Positions 1 through 6,065 of a stretch of DNA of 64,000 nucleotides are shown one piece after another. This DNA is from Bacillus altitudinis 41KF2b (GTDB taxonomy: Bacteria; Bacillota; Bacilli; Bacillales; Bacillaceae): assembly GCF_000691145.1 (NCBI RefSeq), contig NZ_ASJC01000004.1, forward strand, positions 284,531 through 348,530. Direction: 5' to 3'. How positions within the stretch are numbered: position 1 is the first letter of the stretch; each line of letters starts with the position of its first letter. Made by a program: the position numbers and the translations under genes. Under the pieces are notes generated by a model. It saw nothing but the letters and a program-made list of their open reading frames with translations, did no database searches and was not told where the DNA came from.

Positions 1-117
1 TTCTAGCTGACAAAAACGTTTTGGCCCTGTCAAAAGCTGATTGATGATGAGAATCACCCACTTCTTCCCTAAAATCTCCATGGCATCTGTAATTGGGCAG
101 CCATCTACTTGAGCCAT
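1..117 (-). CDS. HxlR-family transcriptional regulator, N-terminal part
   Basis: The first 39 residues are visible; the rest lies beyond the left edge. The fragment begins MAQVDGCPITDAMEILGKKW and continues through a winged-helix start with the GPKRF motif typical of HxlR/DUF24 proteins. A cysteine at residue 7 sits where YodB and related quinone or disulfide sensors of Bacillus carry their redox-active N-terminal Cys, so thiol sensing is a reasonable inference. The start ATG has a GGAGGG ribosome binding site. It diverges from the VOC-ribA-ribD operon and probably controls both transcripts. I cannot tell which HxlR paralogue it is. Confidence 0.85.
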   Translation of the reverse strand, partial: MAQVDGCPITDAMEILGKKWVILIINQLLTGPKRFCQLE

Positions 118-152
118 ACTTTACTCCCTCCTGCTTTTCTCTACTTTTTTTC

Positions 153-158
153 ATTATA
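153..158 (-). promoter_or_regulatory. -10 element for the HxlR gene
   Basis: On the minus strand TATAAT is preceded by TGT, giving an extended -10 (TGnTATAAT), with only a poor -35 (TTATTT, 17-bp spacing). It lies about 36 bp upstream of the HxlR start. Confidence 0.5.
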
Positions 159-172
159 ACATAATTAATTAC

Positions 173-219
173 TTGAAATAAGTCACTAACTATTATATAG
201 TTTAGTTACTAAAAGTAAC
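173..219 (+). promoter_or_regulatory. Promoter and operator of the VOC-ribA-ribD operon
   Basis: TTGAAA (173-178) and TATAGT (196-201) are separated by 17 bp. The dyad GTTACTAAAAGTAAC (205-219, six-base arms, three-base centre) covers the expected transcription start. This is the expected arrangement for repression by the divergent HxlR protein. The assignment of the dyad to HxlR is inference. Confidence 0.6.
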
Positions 220-296
220 AAGGTGATCATTTTTATCAATTTTCAATAAACCATTGAACATGCAGATGCATATAACATGAAGGAGATGACCGAGCT

Positions 297-1190
297 TTGA
301 ATACAATAGAGCAGGTAAGATTAGGTGTAACAGAATTACATGTGTCCAGCTTTGAGCGTTCTTTGCCTTTTTATACAGACATTTTAGGTTTTACTTTATT
401 AGAACAGACGGATTCTACTGTCACGCTTGGCAGCAACGCAAAGGAACCAATCCTTGTGCTGAAAGAAGATGTGCAGCTGAAAGAGAAGCCGGATCATGAG
501 CCAGGACTTTATCATTTTGCGGTTTTATTACCTACCAGAAAAAACCTGGGCACATGGCTGGCGCATGTGATCAAAAAAGGCTATCCTTTAATTGGAGCAA
601 GCGATCACTTTTTCAGTGAAGCCATTTATTTAAGTGATCCAGATGGCATCGGCGTTGAGATTTATGCTGATCGTCCTCAGGACATATGGGTAGGTGAGCA
701 TGGAGAGCTGAAAGGTGGCGGAAATGCTCCGCTTGATGGAGATGGTCTCCTGCAAGAAGCCGCTGATTCCACCTGGGAAGGACTCCCGGCTGGTACAGTC
801 ATGGGACACTTGCATTTCCATCTCAACCCAGAAGAAGCCGATTCCTTTTATGTGAACACGCTCGGTTTTCATATCCGAATGGCTCCCCCAGCCAGCTTAT
901 TCGTTGCTGGTGGCGTCTATCATCACCACCTTGCCTTTAATGCATGGGGACGCGGGAGAAAAGGAGCCATTGATCCACGTTTTTCAGGAATTAGAAGCTA
1001 TACACTGGTTTTCCCAAAAGAAGACGATAGAACATCCGTCGTCGAACGTCTGACAAAAGCAGGTGTTCACATGAACACGACAGGAAAAAGTAACGAATTT
1101 ATTGATCCATTTGGCGTTCTCGTTCGTTTACAGATTGAAGAAACAGACAAAAAAGAAGGTGCAGAATATGGACAAACACACAGAGGTTAA
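297..1190 (+). CDS. VOC-family ring-cleavage dioxygenase (CatE-like)
   Basis: A 297-residue protein with two vicinal-oxygen-chelate modules (about residues 8-125 and 165-285), the architecture of extradiol catechol 2,3-dioxygenases and close in size to B. subtilis CatE (285). Recognisable stretches are GLYHFAVLLP, YLSDPDGIGVEIYADRP, MGHLHFHL and VYHHHLAFNAWGR. His in HLHFHL and in the HHHL stretch plus a C-terminal acidic residue would be the metal ligands by analogy; the usual C-terminal Glu position is not obvious to me. Start is TTG, chosen for the AAGGAGATGACC ribosome binding site. It is the first gene of an overlapping operon with ribA and ribD. Substrate is unknown: a catechol, or a heterocycle given the riboflavin-type neighbours. 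Confidence 0.75.
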   Translation: MNTIEQVRLGVTELHVSSFERSLPFYTDILGFTLLEQTDSTVTLGSNAKEPILVLKEDVQLKEKPDHEPGLYHFAVLLPTRKNLGTWLAHVIKKGYPLIGASDHFFSEAIYLSDPDGIGVEIYADRPQDIWVGEHGELKGGGNAPLDGDGLLQEAADSTWEGLPAGTVMGHLHFHLNPEEADSFYVNTLGFHIRMAPPASLFVAGGVYHHHLAFNAWGRGRKGAIDPRFSGIRSYTLVFPKEDDRTSVVERLTKAGVHMNTTGKSNEFIDPFGVLVRLQIEETDKKEGAEYGQTHRG

Positions 1191-1929
1191 AACAGCCATT
1201 TTAAAAGATAAAATCAAACGAGTACAGCAAGAAGACGGATTTATATATATCACTGGACCTATTAAACTGCCAGTGAATTTAGACGGTAGAACGGTCATGT
1301 TTAACTGGTATTCATGGTTAAAAGATGATGGGAAAGAACCATTATCAGATGATGCTTTAATCGAAAGCCTTTCCTCCCGTGAGCTTGCAGATCACCAGCA
1401 ATCAAGTGTCCTTGTTTACGGAGATTTCGAACATGCTGATGAAGCGCTGATCCGCATGCATTCCATCTGCCACACCGGCGATATTTTCGGAAGCAAACGC
1501 TGCGATTGCGGGTTCCAATTGAAACAGTCTATGCGGATGATTGAGGACAATGGAGCAGGCGCACTGTTTTATTTAGCCAACCATGAAGGACGCGGGATTG
1601 GTCTTTTCAGTAAAGCCATGGCCTACATCTTGCAAGAAAACGGCTACGATACAGTAGAAGCAAACGAAGCACTAGGCTTTGAAGATGATACACGTCAATA
1701 TGAAGAAGCGATTGCTGTTCTTCAAACATTGCGTACAAAACCAGTCAGACTTATTACCAATAATCCGAAAAAGACCGATGCTATCAGTCATGCAGGCCTT
1801 TCTCTTTCTGGACGGATTCCACTTTGGGGTGATGTCTCTGAGTTCAATGAGAAATACTTGCAGACAAAAATTAACCGCTCAGGCCATATGAAGGCGGATC
1901 AAGAGGTGCGTACGATTGCCACATCATGA
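1168..1929 (+). CDS. ribA: GTP cyclohydrolase II (stand-alone RibA)
   Basis: Opens the imidazole ring of GTP to give the pyrimidine precursor of flavins. The zinc site is clear (C-HTGDIFGSKR-CDC), followed by NHEGRGIGL, the AYILQENGYDTVEAN stretch and ITNNPKK. The Tyr before NHEGR (ALFYLANHEGR) is the residue usual in type II enzymes. There is no DHBP synthase (RibB) domain, unlike the bifunctional RibBA of the Bacillus rib operon, and about 80 residues precede the catalytic core, longer than E. coli RibA (196 aa; 253 here). The ATG at 1168 has an AGAAGGTG site and overlaps the VOC gene by 23 bases. It is therefore probably a second copy next to the house-keeping rib operon elsewhere. Confidence 0.9.
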   Translation: MDKHTEVKTAILKDKIKRVQQEDGFIYITGPIKLPVNLDGRTVMFNWYSWLKDDGKEPLSDDALIESLSSRELADHQQSSVLVYGDFEHADEALIRMHSICHTGDIFGSKRCDCGFQLKQSMRMIEDNGAGALFYLANHEGRGIGLFSKAMAYILQENGYDTVEANEALGFEDDTRQYEEAIAVLQTLRTKPVRLITNNPKKTDAISHAGLSLSGRIPLWGDVSEFNEKYLQTKINRSGHMKADQEVRTIATS

Positions 1930-3007
1930 GCGATATATGAAACTAGCCCTTGAAAATGCCGAAGCAATGAAAGGTCAGACATCTCCCAATCCGCTCGTCG
2001 GGGCTGTGATTGTGCGAGAAAATGAAATTGTTGGGGTCGGGGCGCATATGAAGGCCGGCGAACTACATGCAGAAATCCATGCGCTAAAAATGGCTGGAGA
2101 TAAGGCAAAAGGTGCCACGATCTATGTGACACTAGAGCCTTGTTCCCACCATGGCCGCACAGGCCCATGCGCTGAAGCACTTGTGAAAGCTGGCGTCGAA
2201 ACTGTTGTCGTGGCGGCACTTGATCCGAATCCGCTGGTCGCTGGCCGCGGGATTGCCATTTTACAAGACGCTGGCATACAAGTTATCACGGGCGTACTTG
2301 AACAGGAATCCATTCTGATGAATGAAGTATTTAATCACTTTATTACGAAAAAAACACCTTTCGTGACGCTCAAAGCGGGCATTACGTTAGACGGAAAAAT
2401 TGCATCTGCTACGTCTGACAGCAAGTGGATTACATCAGAGACGTCCCGTTATGATGCACATCACATTCGCAGTATCAACGATGCCATCTTGGTCGGTGCG
2501 CAAACCGTCATTCACGACGATCCTTCATTAACAGCACGGATTCCAAACGGTCATCATCCAATTCGAATTGTCTTAGACTCTAAACTGTCTATCCCGCTGA
2601 CAGCAAAGGTGGTCACAGATCAGATGGCACCAACATGGATTTTCACAACAAAACAAGCCGATGAAGAAAAACGAGCCGCTTTAGAAGCAGCTGGCGTCAG
2701 TGTCATCATGACGGATAGCGATATCCGGGTGCCCTTACAAGAAGTACTTCAAGTGCTCGGAGAAAGAAATGTCTCCTCCCTGATGATTGAAGGCGGCGGA
2801 CAAATCAATGCCTCATTTTTGGAGCAGCAGCTTGTCGATAAACTCGTCATCTACATGGCACCTAAGCTCATTGGCGGACGACTCTCTCCTTCTTTTTTCG
2901 GAGGCGAAGGCATACGCCTCATGAGTGATGCAATTGAACTGGAACAGCTCTCTCTTGAACCACTCGGAAAAGATATAAAGATAACGGGTTATCCTGTTTA
3001 TCAATAA
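1916..3007 (+). CDS. ribD: Bifunctional pyrimidine deaminase/reductase RibD
   Basis: Performs the deamination and ribosyl side-chain reduction that follow GTP cyclohydrolase II. The N-terminal deaminase carries HAEIHAL and EPCSHHGRTGPCAEA (zinc ligands His, Cys, Cys and the catalytic Glu). The C-terminal reductase (from about residue 145) carries LKAGITLDGKIA, DAILVGAQTVIHDDPSLTAR and MIEGGGQINASFL. At 363 residues both domains are complete. Start is TTG, with an AAGAGGTG site inside the end of ribA; the two genes overlap by 14 bases, so translation is probably coupled. ribE and ribH are absent, so this operon alone cannot make riboflavin; its product would be the ribitylaminouracil phosphate. 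Confidence 0.92.
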   Translation: MPHHERYMKLALENAEAMKGQTSPNPLVGAVIVRENEIVGVGAHMKAGELHAEIHALKMAGDKAKGATIYVTLEPCSHHGRTGPCAEALVKAGVETVVVAALDPNPLVAGRGIAILQDAGIQVITGVLEQESILMNEVFNHFITKKTPFVTLKAGITLDGKIASATSDSKWITSETSRYDAHHIRSINDAILVGAQTVIHDDPSLTARIPNGHHPIRIVLDSKLSIPLTAKVVTDQMAPTWIFTTKQADEEKRAALEAAGVSVIMTDSDIRVPLQEVLQVLGERNVSSLMIEGGGQINASFLEQQLVDKLVIYMAPKLIGGRLSPSFFGGEGIRLMSDAIELEQLSLEPLGKDIKITGYPVYQ

Positions 3008-3012
3008 ACAAC

Positions 3013-3044
3013 AAAGCTTGTAGATTGAGTCTGCAAGCTTTTTT
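3013..3044 (+). terminator. Terminator of the VOC-ribA-ribD operon
   Basis: AAAGCTTG pairs with CAAGCTTT and is followed by a run of T. It begins six bases after the ribD stop. Confidence 0.85.
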
Positions 3045-3071
3045 CTCATCATTGAATTTGAGGTGATTAAA

Positions 3072-3494
3072 TTGAACATCAAAGGAATAAACCATTTATT
3101 ATTTTCTGTTTCTGATTTAGAGACATCTATTGATTTTTACACAAAGGTCTTTAATGCCAAATTGTTAACAAAGGGCAGAACGACAGCTTACTTTGATTTG
3201 AACGGCCTGTGGCTTGCCCTCAATGTAGAAAAAGACATTCCTCGTCAAGACATCCATCACTCTTACACACACATCGCTTTTTCTATTGATGAGGAGGATG
3301 TAGATCCAATGCATAACAAACTAAAAGATTTGAACGTCAACATCTTACCAAGCCGGCCAAGAGACGAAAGAGATCAGAAGTCGATTTATTTCACAGACCC
3401 TGATGGACATAAATTTGAATTTCATACAGGAACCTTGAAAGATCGATTGGATTATTACAAACTAGAGAAAACACATATGGAGTTTTATGAATGA
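3072..3494 (+). CDS. fosB: Metallothiol transferase FosB (fosfomycin resistance)
   Basis: A 140-residue VOC protein that inactivates fosfomycin by adding a thiol (bacillithiol in Bacillus). The sequence has the FosB hallmarks: INHLLFSVSDLETSI at the start, YTHIAFSI, RPRDERDQKSIYFTDPDG and KFEFHTGTLKDRL; the metal ligands are His of INHLLF, His of YTHIAF and Glu of KFEFHTG. Start is TTG at 3072 with GAGGTGA seven bases upstream; an in-frame GTG at 3063 falls inside that site. Single-gene unit, chromosomal and ordinary for this genus. Confidence 0.93.
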   Translation: MNIKGINHLLFSVSDLETSIDFYTKVFNAKLLTKGRTTAYFDLNGLWLALNVEKDIPRQDIHHSYTHIAFSIDEEDVDPMHNKLKDLNVNILPSRPRDERDQKSIYFTDPDGHKFEFHTGTLKDRLDYYKLEKTHMEFYE

Positions 3495-3644
3495 AACGCA
3501 AAGAAAAACAGAGAGGAAACAACAAGGTGCTATTCGTCATTAAATAGGAAAGATGGTAAAATATACATAGAAACGTGTTGCAAACGATAGTCCTCCCCCC
3601 TTCCATACTAAAGGTGTTTTTATGCCTAGAAAGGAGGGGTCAGT

Positions 3645-3800
3645 TTGAGAACAAAACTTGTGCGTTCACGCGTTGAGAGACGCAAAAACAAAAAGAAAAA
3701 AGCTTGTACCTGTAAGTACAAGCTTTGGTTCCTTATCTTAAATTCAATCCGAACTCTAGTCCAGTTCATCATATGGATTTTAGATAAGAGAACGTTCTGA
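3645..3800 (+). CDS. Possible 51-residue basic membrane peptide
   Basis: TTG start with a strong AAGGAGGGG site eight bases upstream. The predicted peptide has a very basic first half (RRKNKKKK), a CTC cysteine pair and a hydrophobic second half (LWFLILNSIRTLVQFIIWIL), that is, one membrane segment with a positive N-terminus. I do not recognise a family. A ten-base perfect inverted repeat (AAGCTTGTAC/GTACAAGCTT, 3700-3725) lies inside the frame. A real small protein, possibly toxin-like, is plausible; no homologue could be checked. Confidence 0.45.
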   Translation: MRTKLVRSRVERRKNKKKKACTCKYKLWFLILNSIRTLVQFIIWILDKRTF

Positions 3801-3814
3801 ATGAACCCTTAAGA

Positions 3815-3935
3815 TGATAATGAAAAATAAAGCGGCACCTTCATTACCCCTAGTCAAGGTAATGCTGGTTCTATCTCGTTTCTGTTTTTTGGAGGGCTGC
3901 TTTATTTTTTCATATTATTTCAGTTTATTCCTCAC
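3815..3935. ncRNA. Bidirectional terminator-like structured element
   Basis: The outer arms AATAAAGC and GCTTTATT enclose an inner hairpin with stem CATTACC/GGTAATG (near 3840-3862). Runs of A on the left and T on the right make it terminator-like on both strands. Convergent small RNAs, for example a type I toxin transcript and its antisense, end in this fashion in Bacillus, but I see neither a clear promoter nor a recognised toxin, so the reading is tentative. Confidence 0.35.
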
Positions 3936-3954
3936 ATTTTAAATTTATACATAG

Positions 3955-4086
3955 AAAAAGCACACGGTAGTCAGCCGAGTGCCCAAATTAAATTTCTTTT
4001 CAGTTGTATGGTGAACGTTCAAGAAATTCACCTTGAAGCTCTCGTGCTTCAGTTTGAAAACTAGTTCAACTTAGTCCGAGTTGAAC
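3955..4086 (-). ncRNA. Candidate small RNA of four consecutive hairpins
   Basis: Read on the minus strand there are four successive stems: GTTCAACT/AGTTGAAC (4064-4086), GAAGC/GCTTC (4035-4050), GGTGAA/TTCACC (4010-4032) and GCACTCGG/CCGTGTGC (3960-3982, one mismatch) followed by five T. The last has the form of an intrinsic terminator. No ORF of useful length lies inside. I see no convincing -10/-35 upstream, so the strand and the start are inferred from the terminator only. Not a family I recognise. Confidence 0.4.
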
Positions 4087-4097
4087 AAAAAACTTGT

Positions 4098-4140
4098 GCA
4101 ACAATATGTTACCATAAGTAACAATTTGTTACCATAGTTA
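4098..4140. repeat. Two tandem 20-bp operator-like dyads
   Basis: Copies at 4101-4120 and 4121-4140 agree at 17 of 20 positions. Each holds a dyad: GTAACAATTTGTTAC (4118-4132, perfect seven-base arms) and GCAACAATATGTTAC (4098-4112, one mismatch). The centres are 20 bp apart, two helical turns, as expected for cooperative repressor binding. They lie just upstream (minus-strand sense) of the candidate small RNA. The cognate protein is unknown. Confidence 0.5.
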
Positions 4141-4335
4141 AGCTTATTTTTTAATCTTACTTATTCATTTCAAATGCAGAATTTTCATTATTTCAAATAA
4201 ATTATACAGCTTTTTGTTATGCAATGAATCAAATAAACTGAACAACACTCAAAATAACTTTCAAGTATAATAACCTGTACTTTTCTTCTAAGCCCTCCTA
4301 CTTTCTATTGGCAACTGTAAGACCTTATTTAGTTA

Positions 4336-4371
4336 AATAAAAAAGAATCAGTATATAAAAACTGATTCTTT
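4336..4371 (-). terminator. Terminator of the deacetylase gene
   Basis: An 11-base perfect stem, AAAGAATCAGT/ACTGATTCTTT (4342-4371), is followed on the minus strand by six T. It is about 90 bases past the stop of the gene at 4461. Of the gene-free stretch 3801-4460, the remaining part (4141-4335) shows only AT-rich sequence with an isolated TATAAT at 4266. Confidence 0.8.
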
Positions 4372-4426
4372 CTGCATACATTTATCTCAAACAAATCGTA
4401 TTTAATCCACGAAACGTGTCGTAAAA

Positions 4427-4442
4427 TGTTTCATGTGAAACA
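4427..4442. other. parS: parS-like partition site
   Basis: TGTTTCATGTGAAACA differs from the Bacillus ParB (Spo0J) binding consensus TGTTNCACGTGAAACA at a single base (T for C in the central CACGTG). It lies in an intergenic region. The consensus is established knowledge; that ParB binds here is inference. Confidence 0.5.
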
Positions 4443-4460
4443 TCTGTGATCTAATATTGA

Positions 4461-5315
4461 TCAATTTCCCTCTATCAGTCTGCCAAAGCTTTCGGGTGAA
4501 AGTCCCGGTGAAATGCGCAGGCGGTGTAAGGACATCATACCTTGTTCTTTCTTCGCATGTCCTGGTTCAGTGGTTACAGCCATTTCATATCCTGCTTCCT
4601 TCGCCAACTTCAGCGTGTCTTCGTTATAGCGACCGACCGGATAGCTGACCATGATCGTTTGTTGAGAAAACCGCTGGTCAAAGAATACCTTCGATCCTTT
4701 TAATTCTTCTTCCTGCTGCTTCTGTGATAAACGATTGAGCTCTAAATGATGAATGGTGTGACTCTCTATTGAAATACCATGCGCCACCATATCATCCATT
4801 TGAGCATCGGTTAAATGATGTGGGCGGCCGATGGACTGCTCGATCATAAAAATCGTGGCTTTCATTCCATATTCCTTTAAAATCGGAAATGCCTTTGTGT
4901 AGTTATCCGTATATCCATCGTCAAATGTGATAAGAACATACTTTTCACTTGGTGTCGAATTGGTCGCGAGAACTTGATATGCCTCTTTCGGCGACAGCGT
5001 GACATAGCCGTTGTCTTTCAGCCATTTCATATGAGCTGCAAATTCGCTCTTTGGCACACGTAACGAATTACCGCTAGAGATACTGTGATACATCAAGATT
5101 GGAAGCGCAACGGGTTCCTTTTGCTGAATCCAGTTTTGTTTGTCTATCTCTGCCGCTTCAATTTGCTGCGTTTCTGTTGTTTCTTTCGTTTGTCCTTGAC
5201 CCTTTACCTCTTTGATGGCTTGCTGGTTTCCTTCTGTTTGCTGTTTCGTACCCATACAGCCCGAAATGAGCAGCATGACTAAACCAACTGCAAGCCACAT
5301 ACATGTTTTTTTCAT
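4461..5315 (-). CDS. yxkH: Polysaccharide deacetylase lipoprotein (YxkH-like)
   Basis: A 284-residue lipoprotein: signal peptide with lipobox LISGC (Cys20), a Gln/Glu/Thr-rich linker to about residue 65, then a NodB-type carbohydrate esterase 4 domain. Visible motifs are ILMYHSISSG, TFDDGYTDNY (catalytic and metal Asp pair) and SHTIHHLEL (metal His pair), then SYPVGRYN. It should be anchored on the outer face of the membrane and remove acetyl groups from a cell-wall or matrix sugar; the substrate is not shown by the sequence. The neighbouring stretch resembles B. subtilis YxkH in my memory of it. Single-gene transcript with its own promoter and terminator. Confidence 0.85.
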   Translation of the reverse strand: MKKTCMWLAVGLVMLLISGCMGTKQQTEGNQQAIKEVKGQGQTKETTETQQIEAAEIDKQNWIQQKEPVALPILMYHSISSGNSLRVPKSEFAAHMKWLKDNGYVTLSPKEAYQVLATNSTPSEKYVLITFDDGYTDNYTKAFPILKEYGMKATIFMIEQSIGRPHHLTDAQMDDMVAHGISIESHTIHHLELNRLSQKQQEEELKGSKVFFDQRFSQQTIMVSYPVGRYNEDTLKLAKEAGYEMAVTTEPGHAKKEQGMMSLHRLRISPGLSPESFGRLIEGN

Positions 5316-5349
5316 TCACCAATCCTGCTTTCTCTTTATCTACCGAATG

Positions 5350-5355
5350 ATTATA
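5350..5355 (-). promoter_or_regulatory. Extended -10 of the deacetylase gene
   Basis: TGTTATAAT on the minus strand (TGnTATAAT form), about 35 bases upstream of the start codon. No good -35 is seen. Confidence 0.55.
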
Positions 5356-5380
5356 ACAGAAATTGGTTAATAACTGATAT

Positions 5381-5710
5381 CTATTTTGACAGGGTATACA
5401 TTTTTTTACACATTTCGATCATTTCAATGGCAAGCAGATGGATGGTCTCTGTTGTGAGCATTTGGTCTTCTGCATGTATGAGCAGTAAAGAAAAGGGAAG
5501 CTGTTCCCCTGCCGCCTCTTTTTGTATCAGTGACAAGTGCAGGTCATGGATGCTTCGAAACGCTTCCTCCCCTTTTTCAATCAACTGCTGCGCTGCTTCA
5601 AAGTCATCCGCTCTTGCTAGACGAATGGCTTCTACATAATGGCTTCGTGCCTCACCTGCATGGGAAATGATTTGAAAGGCTGCTCCCTGCATTTCCTCTA
5701 ATACCGTCAT
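5381..5710 (-). CDS. PTS lactose/cellobiose-family EIIA component
   Basis: A small helical cytosolic phosphocarrier of about 109 residues. FQIISHAGEARSHYVEAI at the N-terminus and LLLIHAEDQMLTTE near the end are the family signatures; His in IHAEDQ is the phosphorylated residue. I chose the ATG at 5710 because GGAGGAG stands six bases before it and because family members (LicA, 110 aa) begin here; a longer frame starts at 5740. Last gene of the EIIC-uxuA-GH1-EIIB-EIIA operon, 20 bases after EIIB. Confidence 0.88.
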   Translation of the reverse strand: MTVLEEMQGAAFQIISHAGEARSHYVEAIRLARADDFEAAQQLIEKGEEAFRSIHDLHLSLIQKEAAGEQLPFSLLLIHAEDQMLTTETIHLLAIEMIEMCKKMYTLSK

Positions 5711-5729
5711 CTGCTTCTCCTCCGATTGC

Positions 5730-6053
5730 TCAAGATTCATTTGCTAGTTTCAGTGCATGTTCTAGAATTTTTTCTCCATTCGCTGTTCCATATAATCTTA
5801 CATTTACCACATCGACAGGTATATGATAAGGTGCCGCTGTTTTTTCTGCTGCCTTTCTCATAAAGCTAACTTGCGGCCCTAGCAAAATGACCTTTACATC
5901 GTCCCCATGCTCTTCTAATTCGTCCGCAATGGCCCCTTCAGGTATCGCATAAATTTCATAATCCAGCCCTTTTCCTTCTGCGGCTGCCTTCATTTTAGAT
6001 ACCACAATCGACGTTGACATTCCTGCTGCACAAGCGAGAATGATTCGCTTCAT
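5730..6053 (-). CDS. PTS lactose/cellobiose-family EIIB component
   Basis: A 107-residue protein starting KRIILACAAGMSTSIVVSKM; Cys8 in the loop CAAGMSTS is the phosphocysteine of lactose-type EIIB domains. VILLGPQVSFM and the C-terminal helix fit the fold. It passes phosphate from EIIA to the incoming sugar at EIIC. A GGAGTGATGGGAT site precedes the ATG. It follows the glycosidase gene by 12 bases. Confidence 0.92.
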   Translation of the reverse strand: MKRIILACAAGMSTSIVVSKMKAAAEGKGLDYEIYAIPEGAIADELEEHGDDVKVILLGPQVSFMRKAAEKTAAPYHIPVDVVNVRLYGTANGEKILEHALKLANES

Positions 6054-6065
6054 ATCCCATCACTC

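Noticed and set aside
3072..3494. fosB as a recently acquired resistance gene
   Set aside because: No mobile element, repeat or composition change nearby; fosB is a normal chromosomal gene in Bacillus.
3700..3726. Hairpin AAGCTTGTAC/GTACAAGCTT as a terminator
   Set aside because: No T-run follows on either strand at a useful distance and it lies within a frame with a strong ribosome binding site; kept only as an internal hairpin.
4266..4271. TATAAT in the gene-poor stretch as a promoter
   Set aside because: No -35 at 16-18 bp and nothing recognisable downstream before the convergent deacetylase terminator.
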